Shown here piece by piece: positions 33,120 through 47,654 of a stretch of DNA of 64,000 bases (positions are counted from its first letter, which is position 1; every line of letters starts with the position of its first letter). Origin of the DNA: Polyodon spathula (taxonomy: Eukaryota > Chordata > Actinopteri > Acipenseriformes > Polyodontidae). The stretch is taken from the NCBI RefSeq assembly GCF_017654505.1, contig NC_054538.1, positions 48,275,489-48,339,488 on the forward strand, in the 5' to 3' direction. A model generated the notes under the pieces. That model was not told where the DNA came from and did not search any database. It worked only from the letters and a program-made list of their open reading frames with translations. The translations under genes were made by a program, and so were the position numbers.

Positions 33120-33345
33120 TCATTGTGTGCATTGATTTGTGTTTTGTTGCTTTGGCCGTTGTGCCCATTTATTTTACGTTTTGAAGAAGTCTTTATTTTG
33201 TTTAATAAAACATTGTGCAGCCACCAGTTTTTGCCCCGCATTCCTGCATTTTGTGTACTGCTTACTTGAAACCTGCCGTCCCACACATCACCACACCCAT
33301 CACATCCTGACTGGTGACAACAGGGTGTGGACGCCCAATTAAACA
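33120..33345 (+). repeat. Possible LTR 3' end followed by a primer-binding-like site
   Basis: An AATAAA at about 33205 and a C-rich end (cacccatcacatcctgac) are followed directly by tggtgacaacagggtgtgga. TGG right after an LTR end is what a tRNA primer-binding site looks like. No LTR start or internal coding region was found beside it. Confidence 0.3.
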
Positions 33346-34171
33346 AAAAGAAATTGGCATGATATACACACACATACACACACACACACACATACATAAA
33401 CACACATCAGTGATGTAAATATGACTCCTATTGCTATTGTATAGCAGTTTACCCATTCCAGGTTTTTTAACAGTGATAATATCCTTTGCATTTATATTTG
33501 CAGATGTTACACAATTATCACTGTAGCTGCTGGTATGCGGTGCCAGTAATTCAGATTGTATCCTCCCTCATTTCAACAGGTATGTCTATTGTCTTAATTA
33601 TACTAACTTTTCCCCCAGAGGCTGGTACGAGGCACATTTTAATGGAAGGTTTTGGGGTAATATTCAGCACAGACGTTTGCAGTTATATTCTGTGTGCACA
33701 ATGCATCCTGTAGTTTAGACGGAAGCTGTTGGGTGCTGCTGTGGGCACCAAAATAAACTACAGGAAATCAACATGCCTGCATTTCTGATTTAAAATAATA
33801 ATAAATAAATGAAACAGTTTCCTATGTGAGACAATTTCAGCAAATGTCTGTGCAGAATTGTGAATTTTGTAATAATTTCTGTGATCGAAGAATTAGGGAA
33901 TCCTGGTTGGGTTAGTGATTAAACCTGTTCATTTATAATTAAAAATAGTGTAGTGCTGGATGTAAAGATGTACGCAAAATAAAAAAAAGTAGGTGAATAG
34001 AAAACATTCTGACAATTAAATATAGTTCAGTATGAAACACTTGATTTGGTATGTTTGAGGTATATAAATAAGGGTTAAATTAACGTTTGGGGATGGGGGG
34101 CCCATAACAAGATCTTGCAGTGGGGACCATCTTCCCCTACCTGTCTGTGTGTGTGTGTGTGTGTGTGTATG

Positions 34172-34207
<36 letters not shown>

Positions 34208-34227
34208 GAGGCAGGTGGGAAAAGCCG
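33346..34227. other. Unassigned DNA with CA/TG arrays
   Basis: A (CA)n-like array lies at 33366-33400 and a (TG)n-(TA)n-(CA)n array at 34139-34206. Nothing else recognisable. Confidence 0.5.
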
Positions 34228-34256
34228 CTAGGTAAACCTTCAGTGTGGAAGGTGAT

Positions 34257-34956
34257 CTACCAGCCTAAGGAGGGAGTACCATAGGGGGCAGTGTTGTCTC
34301 CGCCGAGGCGAAGAGATCGACCTGCGACTTCCCGAAACATTCCCAAATGGTATCCACTACCTGAGGGTGGAGCCGCCACTCCAAATAATGTGGGCCCTCC
34401 TTCGAGAGGAGGTCTGCCGCCCAATTCTCCACGCCCGGGACATGCATCGCCTGAAAGGACAATAGGTTCTGTTGGGCCCAAATCAGAAGCCTGAACACTA
34501 GACGATGCAACCCTGGGGACCGAAGGCCACCCTGGTGGTTGACATACGCCACCACTGATGTATTGTCCGTACTGATCAGCACATGTCTGTTCCGCACCAC
34601 GGGTAGGAAGTGCTGGAGGGAAAGGAATACTGCCTGCAGCTCCAGCATGTTGATATGCAGGGATGGCCAATGGCCCGACCTGGGTCCACTGACTGTTTGC
34701 CTTCGCAGACCGCGCCCCAACCCGAGTTGGAGGCGTCCGTCGTCACCACCCTGCGGTTGTAAACCACTCCCATTAGGACTCCTTGGCACAGGTGAGAGGG
34801 AATCCTCCACCAGCGCAGAGCTGCCATACACGCGAGGCACACTGTCAGCCAACGGCGCCTGTTGCACTTGGGATGTATCCGGAATGCATTGAGCCATGCC
34901 TGTAGCAGGCGCATGCACAGTAAACCCAGCTCGATGGCTGATACCGCTGCTGCCAT
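34257..34956 (-). pseudogene. DIRS D RNase H and downstream block
   Basis: LLCMRLLQAWLNAFRIHPKC ends the RT. VVTTDASNSGWGAVCEG opens RNase H, and in another frame NRHVLISTDNTSVVAYVNHQ and MHVPGVENWAADLLSKEGP finish it. SQVDLFASAETTLPPMV begins the methylase-like block and is cut at 34257. Confidence 0.75.
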
Positions 34957-34959
34957 CAG

Positions 34960-36345
34960 ACCCAGTTATACGTTATGCACTGCACCGGTGTCATTGATGG
35001 TGAGTTCCACCACACTGTGGCCTGTAGATGACACCTGGCGGGGCTGTGGGAACTGGCACCATCCGGGTGACTGTTCACGTCTGTGTAGAGTGCCAGCGGC
35101 TCGACCTGAACCGCGCCAGAGCAATGTGGCTGTCTCGATGCCTCGCGTTCCCTAAGATTCTGCTGCAGGATCTCCTCCACTGCTGGGCCAAAGGCGTGGC
35201 CTGGTGATAGGGGCGCGTCCAACTGAGCGGCCTTATCAGCATCAGGCACCCGCACCTGCGACAGCCATAGCTGTCTGCTCGCGACCACTAAACCCGCCAG
35301 GCTCCGGCCTGCATGGTCAGACCCTGGAGCAATGTGTGCGATAGTAATCGCAACACTGTGGCCACCGGCTCTGGGAGCGGAGCATCACGCAAAATCCCGT
35401 CCAGGGATGCAGTGAGCATGCTGGATGTGTTCGCTAGGTGGGTACTTAGGGCTCCCGTTCGAACATGTGCTTCGGACATGTGTCTCCGTGATCCTGCACT
35501 GCAGGTTCGGGCACACAGGGTCCTTGGGCATACCTCCCACCGGCAGAGCCTTAACTAAGTCTGCAATGGTGGATTCCACAGGGGGAAACCCAGCCATGCC
35601 CAGCTTCTCTGCACCCTGCAGCGAGGCCAGAGGAAAACCATGTCTCAATTGTGCTGGTGCTGTAGGTGGGTGGTTCCAAGAGGAACGCACCTCCTCCACA
35701 AAATAGTGGAAAGCTGGGAAAGGTTGAGCTCGGGGATCCGCATCATGCGGTCGAAAGACGGAACGGTTTGGCTCTGTTTGTGCTGTCCAGGGGATCTGCA
35801 GGCAGCCTCAGAACTAGGGGCCATATCAGCCTGGAACTCGGCCTCCGTATCTGGAGGGAAAGCGGACTCCCCCACGAGGTGGCAATAGAGAGCGCGTCCT
35901 TGTCCGAACAGAGTGCCCAGTCGATCCGCTTGCCCTGCTTTCCCATGGAGGGGTCAGGGGGTGGTACAGAAACTGTGACCGGTGGGGGAGATGCCACACA
36001 GGAGCCCACAGCTGGAGCTGGTGGGGTCTGCCTCTCCAAAAGGCTTTCATGTCCATGATGTCCTGTGCCTGCAGGGACTTCTTCACCAGTCTAGCTGGAG
36101 GCGACGAGGAGCGGCAGCGGATAGATACAAGACGCCTGAGCACAGGGGATCTCCCTTGAGGGGCTCTGTGATGGCGTTGGGAGGCATGGCTGACAGGGGC
36201 CCGCTGCAGGGGTCGAAGATCGCCCCCGTGCGACTCTCTCCAGGCTGTTTTCGCACGCAGGGCTGAAAAGCTGTGCAGATTTCGCAGACGTCTTTCAGGG
36301 CTGAGGCTGCGTGATGGGGGCCTAGGCACCGAATGCACATGCTGT
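34960..36345 (-). pseudogene. DIRS gag-like region with Cys/His motif
   Basis: It starts near 36340 with MCIRCLGPHHAASALKDVCE, a Cys-x2-Cys-x4-His cluster completed by CEIC. This is the zinc-binding part typical of vertebrate DIRS gag. The 3' part reads VASRQLWLSQVRVPDADKAA and AFGPAVEEILQQNLRERE, again DIRS gag text. Several frameshifts lie between. The GC content is much higher than the surroundings, as for the other DIRS copies. Confidence 0.7.
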
Positions 36346-36380
36346 GCCTCTCCTCCTGCGGGATATTGGTCCCAGAGACC

Positions 36381-37059
36381 TCACAGGCCGGTATATATTA
36401 AATAAAACAATAAAAAAATCAGCCTCGATATTAGAAATGTGCAGCTATCTGCACGTACATAAATGAGTGTGTAGAAACTTCACTAAGAATACGTGGAATA
36501 CACTTAAAAGGCATTGTGACATTCTTGCCTGTTGCTTCCGCCCTGTCACATATCCTCAACAAAAAATCACAAGGGTAGGTGGGAGGGAACATTGGAGCCA
36601 GCCACAACCTCCATTCTACCAGACACCAGGCTCCAACGTTATCTCCACACAATTATCCATATGTTTACATCATTATAACAATAAACAGTAACAGGCACAT
36701 TTTTATGTGTAAGCAGAAGCATGATTGACAGCAGTGACAAGATGGTATGATGGTCAAATGTCTCAGGCAGGATTGCCAGACACTCCTCTCAAAATCCTCC
36801 TACCGGTGAATAAAAAATCCCCCAATTTCAGTTGTTTTCAACAATTTTCCCCCATGAACATGTAGATAACATATCCTTCAAGAAAGGGAATAAAAAGCTT
36901 TTTTTTAGACTATTATTAGGTGTACTTTGCATGGATGTAAAAAATGAGTGAATAAATCAAATTATCAATGCATGTGTATTAAATAGATGTAGATCTTACC
37001 AGGGCTCTAAAAACAAAGGCTTCCATGAGTAGAGCTTCCAGGCAGTCCTGTTCCCTGGT
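36381..37059. other. Unassigned DNA, possible hAT end
   Basis: A caggattgccagacactcct stretch at about 36765 resembles a hAT terminus and lies on the 3' side of the minus-strand hAT gene. Its partner was not found. Confidence 0.35.
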
Positions 37060-38560
37060 GATATTATACATGTAGCTGTTGAACTCCTGTAGCATTTGTG
37101 GAGTTGGCTGAAACCTCCTGCAGTTCTATCCCCTCCACTCCAAGCAGTATTTAATCTGTAGCAGGCTTTCCAAAGTTTTGCACTGAAGTCGATTTCTTAG
37201 TTTTGTTATCATCATTGTAACAGTGCTGAAAGTTGGTTCCATTGCTGCATTTGATAATTTGTCAAATGCATTTGTCCCAGGTCTTGTTGGTTAAATTGGA
37301 CCATTTCTTTTCAGTTTCTCCAATGTCTTGACAAACCACCTGGAATTTCTGAGCAATAGTTGTGATGGGTCTCTTGAGTGGTGATATTGCCTCTTTTGGG
37401 TGCAGCATGTCCAGTTTCTCCAATATGATTATATTGGCTGGTAGTCGAGCCCGCAATTGATGTGCCATCTGCACCAGCATCCCCTTGCACTTCTCCTTCA
37501 CTGACTCTACAGCCTTTTTTTCTTTAAGACCGTTTGCATAGGAAGTAAAATCATAATCCGGGTACATGGTTGCTGTAGGCATGATATGCATCTCAAAATT
37601 AAAAGTGACTAGCTCAGAGTAGGGAATTTTCTCTAGCTGATTTGGATTAACTAGAAGTTTCAACACTGACTGGTAGTATAGCATGAGAGCATGAAAAACC
37701 TTGGAGGGGCTCTCTGTGAAATAATTGGTTAATTCTGTTCATCTCACCAAGAGTATTTTTAAAAAAGATGAAATACAGTTTACAGTATGGGTCTGTCATC
37801 ATTTCATAGAGGAGACTTGCTGTTTAGTACCTTTCTGTGTCCTTTGACATGCCAAAATGTAACCTCAGAATATCCCATTGATCCAACATCCTGGAAATGC
37901 TTTCTACTCGACTGAGCCACCTGGTTGCTGCTGGTTGAGTCGTCCCTCTGGGGTCAACACCTTCAAGAGTGCTATACAATTCCTTGTATAAGTTTCTTCG
38001 CTTTGCGCTGTGTGAGAACCAATTATAGATCTCACGTACAAGAAAACCCAAATGTGTTGGCGATACTTCAGAGGTGTTGCTACCAACTAAGTTTAATGAA
38101 TGACAGATGCACTTCACCAGTACTAAATGAGGTACCTTTTGAGGGGTTGAATACTATCATTACACTTGCCCCATCAACACCAATGCCAAAGCACTTTTGC
38201 AGATCCAGGACATCTTCTTCCAGTGCAGTACACAAAGCGTGTACAAAGCATTCTGCATCTGTCTCAACCACTAGAAATCATTAAAGGTTGACACAATCTT
38301 CTTTTTTGAACAACTAGGGTATCTAATCACAACAGAAAGTGTCTGTGTGAATGTTATATCAGTGCTCTCATCAATGATAAGTGAATAAAATCTTACCAAT
38401 ATCTGCCAGCAGCTCTTTGTGTAACTCAGGACCCAAAATATTAACAAGCAAAGCAGTACACTTGGTGCGATAAAGTGCAAGTTTCTTCAGAACACAAGAT
38501 TGGGGATCTAAAGATGGTAGTAGTTCTGATAAACAGTCAATTGTTCTAATCAAACAATGT
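37060..38560 (-). pseudogene. hAT-superfamily transposase, decayed
   Basis: Five open pieces in changing frames on the minus strand read in the proper order. They are RTIDCLSELLPSL and LLADIGKILFTYH (38553-38371), FYSLIIDESTDITFTQTLSV with the first catalytic Asp (near 38380), and KCFGIGVDGASVM with the second Asp (near 38190). Then follow CICHSLNLVGSN and ATRWLSRVESISRMLDQWD (38110-37860) and, at the C-terminus, VTMMITKLRNRLQCKTLESL with LLQIKYCLEW (about 37220-37130), the hAT dimerisation domain. The N-terminal BED finger is not visible. It is most like the KIAA1586/ZNF862-type hAT branch. It has too many breaks to be a domesticated gene. Confidence 0.75.
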
Positions 38561-40850
<2,290 letters not shown>

Positions 40851-41058
40851 AGGCCTGCTGCTTAAGTAGGGTGATCAAATGTATTTTTATATTTCAACAG
40901 ACAAAAAGCAAAATAGGTTATTAAATGTAGTTTGTACCTAACTTAAAAATACGTCAAAATGCCCAAAAATATGTTTTTATCACGTAAATTAGTACATTTA
41001 AAAATCAAAGTTTTCCATTCTATGGAAGGTTGAAGCCTTTAGAATATTACTATATAAT

Positions 41059-41060
<2 letters not shown>

Positions 41061-41115
<55 letters not shown>
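41061..41115. repeat. (TA)n array beside Gypsy 2
   Basis: About 55 bp of TA, 24 bp left of the Gypsy 2 5' LTR. Confidence 0.85.
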
Positions 41116-41121
<6 letters not shown>

Positions 41122-41139
41122 ATGTATATAGTAATACTT

Positions 41140-41837
41140 TGTAGCAGTGTTCAGAATCAGCTAGGGAGTTGATTATCTTTTCTGTGATAACCTGGGGCTG
41201 ATTGCCAGCAGGTGTTCTAATTAGCGGCCTCTGGGTTTGTTAAGGGGAAACCCCTAGTTCACATCACGCGGCATGTGAGAGAGACAGCATGTGATGGAGA
41301 GAGGGGTGGTTTATGCCTCACTAAAAATGAGTGTTATCCTGGTTTTTCCAGGTTACTATTACAAATGTTACTAAAATTAGTTTAGTTCTAAACTATTTAT
41401 TTCACTAGCACTAATCTTTGGAGTCATTTTTGTAGATCTACTAATTGTGTTAAATCCTTTATATTACCTAGCATTTTGTTTTGATACTTTTTTGTTTCCT
41501 TTTTTGGCTGGTTGTTTATTTTTTTTTGTGTATTTTGTTCTTTTCGGGTATTGGAATATTTTGGATTTCCTTCGACTGTTTGGGTTTGTTTGTCACAGAT
41601 TGCAACCCTATCCAATATCAGCTTTGGATTTTCTCTGACGTTCCAGAAGAACGAGTGAGATCAGGCCAGTTTTTTCTAATTTTTAATTTTTTGCTTGGAC
41701 TATTGACTTTTAAATTTGAGCTGCATATGATTTTTCAATGGATCTGGCTGTGTACATCCTGTTGTGGGCTCTAACCTGTGTACCTTTAGGGATGGTCATG
41801 GTTTGATTTGATTAAATTGGATGGTTATTGAATTACA
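41140..41837 (+). repeat. Gypsy 2 5' LTR
   Basis: Starts TGTAGCAGTG and ends ATTACA. It aligns over several hundred bases with the 3' LTR (for example gtgttcagaatcagctaggg at 41147 and 47745). Relative to the 3' LTR it lacks about 85 bp near its start and about 170 bp near its end. A convincing tRNA primer site was not identified after it. Confidence 0.75.
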
Positions 41838-41862
41838 TTTTTTATTTAGGTTACCAACAAAA

Positions 41863-42960
41863 TGGCTTGTACAACTGATAGCAATCTGGGTTTTACAGAG
41901 GAGTCTGACTTGGAATATAGTGTACCTTTAGACTTCACAGCTGGTAGATTTGTAACATGTTGTGACCCTGTGTGATATAATTTCTAGTTTGGAAGAGTTA
42001 TACATTTCCAAAGAGTTAAGTTACATTAGTGAAGAGGAGGAGTGTGAAGAAATAGAATAGTTCAGAGAAAGGCTTGAGTCCATTGAAAATGAGGTAAAGG
42101 GTTTGTATGTGAGTACAGTCAGGCAAGAAGATATTTTCTGCCATTATATTGACCGTAAATACACTAGACTGGAGCAAACTTTTAATTTGTCTTTTAAAAA
42201 ATTACGAAGGTTGATAGTTGACTGAAGCGTAGAGATATTCAGCTGCAAGATCATTTTGTGTTAGACAAAGAGCTGTAAAAGTGGAAAAGCTACTACACCC
42301 CTAATGTAAAACACACAGCACATACTGTCTCTGATGCTACTGTTAAAAAGTTATCTATAGAGGAAACTAAAATGGTCAATGACAGTAAGAATTTATAATA
42401 TCACAAATTGCCCAAATTGGCCTTTGCAAAACATTCCCTCTGGGACTTGGCAGGACAGAGGGAATGTTTTGCAAAGGCCAATTTACCTCCCAAAATAGAT
42501 GGAGGCTAAAGGTCTAAAGAAATCCGGTAACCTTAGTGTCATACTTCAGGGGAAGTTTCAACCTCACCTGTTCAAACCTCTATGGAACACCTATGGAAAA
42601 AAGTTAAGGATAAAGATGTATTAACACCTTTCCAAACTTTTGTAGGCAGATGGAAAATCCAATGGTACCACTGGACGAATTCAAAACTCGTATATTTTTC
42701 ATGATACGATATGGACTCTGGTTACTGATGTGTTGAAGGATGAGCATCTTGCTTTTCCAATATTATTAGGACTGGACTTTATGTGCAAAACAGGTACTCA
42801 CATTGATTTTACTAACTGCTGTTACAGTGTGAAAAGTACAGGAATGAAACAATATCACTTTCTTCAAGGGATTCTTGAGTGTGAAAGAGCCCCAGAGGCG
42901 GGGGCTAACTTAGCACTAACCACTAATGCCGCAACGAGTCTATGTGTTTTTTCCTGATCA
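41863..42960 (+). pseudogene. Gypsy 2 gag and protease remnants
   Basis: ATG 41863 opens a short acidic gag-like frame (TEESDLEYSVPLDFTAG) that stops soon. The rest of gag to about 42650 is unreadable and includes a 71-bp hairpin. The protease end is clear at 42745-42860: LAFPILLGLDFMCKTGTHID, the conserved ILGLDF-type block of Gypsy proteases. The catalytic D-T-G part is not recognisable. Confidence 0.6.
42414..42484. repeat. Perfect 29-bp inverted repeat (hairpin) within Gypsy 2
   Basis: 42414-42442 (starting aaattggcctttgcaaaaca) is the exact reverse complement of 42456-42484, with a 13-base loop. The surrounding gag is old and eroded, yet the arms match fully, so the inversion is recent or maintained by conversion. 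Confidence 0.9.
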
Positions 42961-43079
42961 GACTAAAAACTGTTGCCAAGGGCTAGTGAGTCCAGATCCT
43001 GGAGCTACCTGGAGGTACATTAGAAGTGAAATTCAGGTTGCTGGAGTTATTGAAGGCCTGGTCGGAAGTTTGTACATCC

Positions 43080-43900
43080 CTAACAGGAAAAACCCATGTA
43101 GCCCAGCATAACATCGTTACCATAGATTCGTCGAAGAGCCTACAGGGAATCTCCAGCAATGCATTATAGACGAGCATGTGGCAGAAATGCTAAAAACAAA
43201 AAATCATAGTCACCTGTCACCTTGGGCTGCCCCTGTGGTTTTAGTAAGAAAGAGAAATGGAAACTTGCGCTTTTGTGTGGATTATCAGGGTTTCAACGGA
43301 AAATCTCACCTGGACGCATAACCCCATGCCTTGCATTCATGAAATTCTGGAGTCCTTGAGCAATGCTAGAATATACAGCACACTGGACTTGCGAAGTGGA
43401 TATTGGCAGATTGCCATGAATCCTGCTCATGCCCAAAAGACTGCTTTTATCACTCATTCGGGACTCTACCAATTCCGCATTATGCTGTCTGGTTTGAAAA
43501 ATGCTGCGGCTTCTTTCCAAAGGCTTATGGAGGTGGTCCTGGGTGAATTAAACGGAAAAATTTTCTTTGTTTATTTTGATGTTATTATGTACTCCCAGAC
43601 TCATGAGCAACATCTTCATGACTTGGAGGCAGTTTTTCAAAAGTTATGCAGTGCCAATCTTACACTCAACCTAGACAAGGGTCATTTGTTCTGGTCCAGT
43701 CTCCATTTTCTCGGGCATGTTGTGTCTGGCCACAGGGTGTCCACTGACTCTGACAAGACAGAAGCTATTCAGCAGTTCCTACACCCAGCAATATTAAGGA
43801 AGTTCAGCGTTTCTTCGGCATGGCAGCCTGGTACCATGAGTTTATTAACAACTTTGGAGATATTTCAGCACCTTTTGAATTGACTGAAGCATACGATTGT
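43080..43900 (+). pseudogene. Gypsy 2 reverse transcriptase
   Basis: NLRFCVDYQGFN is the early RT motif. STLDLRSGYWQIAMN carries the first catalytic Asp, and MLSGLKNAAASFQRLMEVVL the next block. The active-site box reads Y-F-D-V (near 43572-43583), so the second Asp of Y-x-D-D is lost. HFLGHVVSGHRVSTDSDKTE belongs to the thumb. The main frame is open 43257-43883, with breaks on either side. Confidence 0.8.
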
Positions 43901-43959
43901 TCCATGGGAGTGGCGTCCAGATTGCTAAACTGCTTTTGAATACCTTAAACTTGCATTAT

Positions 43960-44337
43960 CATCTGCACCAATATTATCCCATCCAGACTTCACACTGCCA
44001 TTTAGAGTATACATGGATGCTAATAATGTGGGCCTTGGAGCTGTCCTGACCAAACAGCAAGATATCTCTGGAAAGGTCATTGCCTATGCCTCATGTCTGG
44101 CAGTTGTCTGGGCGGTAGAGAAGTGGCGACTATACCTGGAAGGAAAAATCTTTTGAAGTTGTCACTGACCATTCTGCTTTAGTGTGGGTATTTAATAACC
44201 ATATTCCAGGTTAATACGCTGGGCTCTTCAATTGCAAGATTTTACCTTCAAGGTGATTTACCGAAAAGGAAAACCTGAATGCAGTAGCTGATGCACTATC
44301 CCGAGCTCCACCTGGAGTGACAACTGCATGTGTATTT
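43960..44337 (+). pseudogene. Gypsy 2 RNase H
   Basis: [20 protein letters not shown] (about 44014-44075) opens the domain, EVVTDHSALVWVFNN follows after a shift, and NAVADALSRAPPG (about 44278-44315) closes it. It is cut off cleanly at 44337 by the inserted TIR element. Confidence 0.75.
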
Positions 44338-46446
44338 CAGACACGGTGTCACTTGAATAAGTTTGCCGTGAAATATGTTAACATTTGCCTTTTTGAGCCT
44401 TTCTACGCACGCGTGAATTTTAGAACTTAAAGGCAAGGTTATGTGGAGATTTTACAGAATGCCATATGTATTGTGTTAAACAAAAACAGGTATTGGAGAC
44501 CGTATTTTTCAGTTTTAAAAAAGTAACATTTGTCGTCTATTTATCGAAGTGTAAATGTATGTGTGAGGCGTGTGAGTAAAAATGGATTTTCCAGACAGTG
44601 ATTTAAGTGTAAAAAAAATAAAAATTACACGGAAAAGAAAAAAATAAAAAATAAAGAAGGATGTGAGGGAGGGAGTGCTGGAGTAATCAAAAATAATGGA
44701 ACGGAAGCCTCTTAATCCTCTTTATGATCTGCTCAAATCCAAAATGAAACAAAAAGGAATAAAAACAGAAAAGAGCAAAGTTAGTAAGGCCTCCGTCCGT
44801 AATTAAAAGTAAATAACACAGTCTAACCCCGCACGTACTTCCCTCCAGCCTTTTTTTCCCCGCCTCTATTCCTCAGGACCAACACCGAACACAGTAGCAC
44901 GTTGCCTTTAGTATGCAAACCCCGCCCCGGTAGTCAGTGGATCAGACTGACAGGTATCCTTAACTTCACTTGACTCCAGTGGCTGGAATTTACATACTCG
45001 TATTTCCGCCCCTCACCAAGGTGCCGCCCCTCAAAAAGATGACTTTTGTCATGGTCACAAGATCTTGGTAAGGGAAGTCCCGAGTTGGTTTGATGCCTTC
45101 TACTGTTGGGAGGCTGAATTGCGTACCGAAACCCCTTTGACTCATCACAGTACGTTTAAGTGTTTTATTTTTTTATTTTTTATAAATACATTTTATTTAA
45201 TGTAAAGCTCTCGCTGTGTTTGGAAGTGCAGTCTGTTTTTTAGCAAATAAATATTTAAAAACATTATTTTGTCAGTATGTTTATGCAGAGTTAAAATCAC
45301 TACTTGTCAAACGTTTATTTCCTTTCAAAAATGTTGTATTATATCATACTGTGGCATAAGCAAATAAACATTTATTCTAGGCTCAAGTTTAACTAAGTTA
45401 TTATTTTCATGGTAAAATGCTTGTTTGTTTTGTATTTTTTTTTTAAATATATGTTATGGGGAAGTGGGTACAAACACTTTTATTGATACAGAGAATACTT
45501 TTTGATGTTTTAATCAAGTCTACATGTGGGAATATCTAAACCTGTTTTAATATATACAGAAAACGTATATGCTTTAGTGAAAGATGGTGTTTTAAGATAT
45601 ATAGATAGATCATTTGAGAAATGCACAAAACGATTGGCTTTCTATGCATACTTTCATATGATCATACAAAGAAACACACGCAGACTTCATATATATGGAC
45701 GTGTGTATACCCACACGTATTACGAATGATAAATTAGAGTGCAGTACTTACAGATCGATGCTTGTGATGCGATCTGGTTTTGTTTTTTGTATATTTTATA
45801 AAAAATAAATTGTTTTAGATTTTGCGCCTTTTTTGGGGTGGGCCTGGGTAGTGTACATTATAGAGGGGAGGGGTTTGTGACTTAACAGCTGTAATAATCT
45901 AATTGCACAAAAAAATAAATCATAATGCTTAATTGTTTCTGATATGTCATAACCAATATACAGAATATCGTATTTATTTCACTTTTGGTAATATTTGTAC
46001 AAAGAAAACCTATAATGTAAATATCTGGCGATTATAAACTTAAAATGACAACTCTGATGGTTTAAACTGGGAATGTTAAATAATAGATATTGTCATATTA
46101 TTTTAAAAGTGTTTATTTAACACAAATATAATGCACATAAAAATAAATCGCACGACCAGTCTTTGTAGTAGCTTAAAGTTATCCGCTATTAAATAAAATA
46201 CATACAATAAAAAGTGTTATTAATATTATAACAGTGTGTTTTCAATTTTAACCACATATAACGTAGCTTTAATAAAGATCGTGACAACATTTTTAAAAGT
46301 AAAACAATTTAAAGTTTACCGACCAGAAAATGGAGACGGCTTAACCCTGCCTTTTAAATTCTAAAATTCACACGTGTGCAGAAAGGCTGAAAATGGAAAA
46401 CACTAACGTATTTCATGGTTAACTTATTTCCTGTGACAATGGTCTG
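44338..46446. mobile_element. TIR element nested in Gypsy 2 pol, family unknown
   Basis: The first ~105 bp (44338-44442) reappear inverted at 46341-46446. Matching blocks include gtcac, ataagtt, gtgaaata, agcctttct and gtgaattttagaa, in order and with equal spacing. Gypsy RNase H stops exactly at the left edge. The RNase H-integrase linker (VDWNEIEKKEELDQNTQHYV) resumes just right of 46446. Only short open frames lie inside, so the element is non-autonomous. I could not find a clean target duplication, which leaves the superfamily open. Confidence 0.7.
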
Positions 46447-47600
46447 AAAATCTTCCCTTACCAGTGGATTGGAATGAAATTGAAAAGAAAGAAGAACTTG
46501 ACCAAAACACCCAACATTATGTAGAGTTTGCAAAATCTGAAGTACAATGGGGAAGAATATTTTATATTATTGAGCTAGATATTTTGTATCAATGCATTCC
46601 CAGGTAGCAGGTAGAACTAAATACCAGCTTTTTGTACCTACTTCAATGCGACCACTTTTCTTACAGTGCTACCATGACAGCCTTCTAGGGGGTCATTTGG
46701 GTCGGTTGAAGACTTTCAAGACACTTGACGTGGCTTACTGGTCTCTAGTACGCAAGGATGTACAAGCCTGATTGCAAAAAACCTACTGTTCTTACTGAAC
46801 CAGGAGAGATGTGGGGAATTGACTTGATGGGTCCTTTACCTCACAGCAAGCTATGCCACCAGTATCTTTTAGTGATAGTTGATTTATTTTACCAAATGGG
46901 TGGAATTGTTTCCACTTAGAGATGCAAAGGCTTCTAAGACCACTTTAGTTCTGGCTCATGATATATTCATTAGGTGAGGAACTCCAAAAAATCTAGTGTC
47001 TGATGGAGGGCCACAGTTTACATCTGCACTTTTAAGCCAAGTATGTAGTCAGTGGGGAGTCGTAAAAAAATGATAACTGCTTATCATCCACAGACTAATC
47101 TTACTGAACGTATTAATCATACTTTAAAAACGATGATCTCTTCATTTGTAGGACAGCATCATGATCAGTGGAATATCTGGCTGTCTGGATTTCAGTTCGC
47201 TATCAATTCACCTAAATGGGAAAGTACAGGGTATTCTCCTGCTGAGCTTGCCCTAGGATGTCCTTTTAAAAGGACCACTGGAATGGTTAGTCTCCAAATC
47301 ACCTAACCCAAGTGCTTCATGCTACATTAATTGCTGAAGTTAAAATGAATGTAGCTAATGTCCAAAATAGTCAGACTAGGTATTATAACTCACGCCGACA
47401 TTAGTTTTGAGATTGGAACTAAGTTATGGATAAGGTCACACCCAATGTCAGATGCCTCAAATGGGTTTACAGCTAAATTGGCAACTAAGTGGATAGGTCC
47501 AGGTAAGGTATTGAAATCTGAGATGTCTTGGACCTGTCAATTACAAAGTTATAATGGAAACTTCTCCAAACCAAGCCATGACTGTACATGTTGATAACCT
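46447..47600 (+). pseudogene. Gypsy 2 integrase
   Basis: After the linker, the zinc-binding part shows CYHDSLLGGHLGRLKTFKTL (about 46668-46730), with the two His of the HHCC finger. The DDE core shows WGIDLMGPLPHS (first Asp), VSDGGPQFTSALLSQV (second Asp) and HPQTNLTERINHTLKTMI (Glu), all three present though frames change repeatedly. The C-terminal domain reads NGFTAKLATKWIGPGKVLK (about 47457-47515). Confidence 0.78.
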
Positions 47601-47654
47601 GAAATAATTATTTTGTCCAAGTTCCCCCAAGCTAACCCTGGGGGGTGGGGACTA

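Larger units (their letters stand above)
34228..36380 (-). mobile_element. DIRS-like retrotransposon, copy D (RT deleted)
   Basis: On the minus strand gag-like sequence (36340 down to about 34960) is joined directly to RNase H (34956 down to 34257). The reverse transcriptase core is missing, and neither recombinase nor termini are present. Together with copy C it represents a DIRS subfamily distinct from A/B. Confidence 0.75.

Noticed and set aside
33120..33345. Complete LTR retrotransposon suggested by a primer-binding-like TGGTGACA
   Set aside because: No matching LTR start, second LTR or coding region nearby; kept only as a low-confidence LTR end.
37060..38560. Possible domesticated hAT-derived host gene
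   Set aside because: At least four frame changes and no intron pattern; a decayed transposon fits better.
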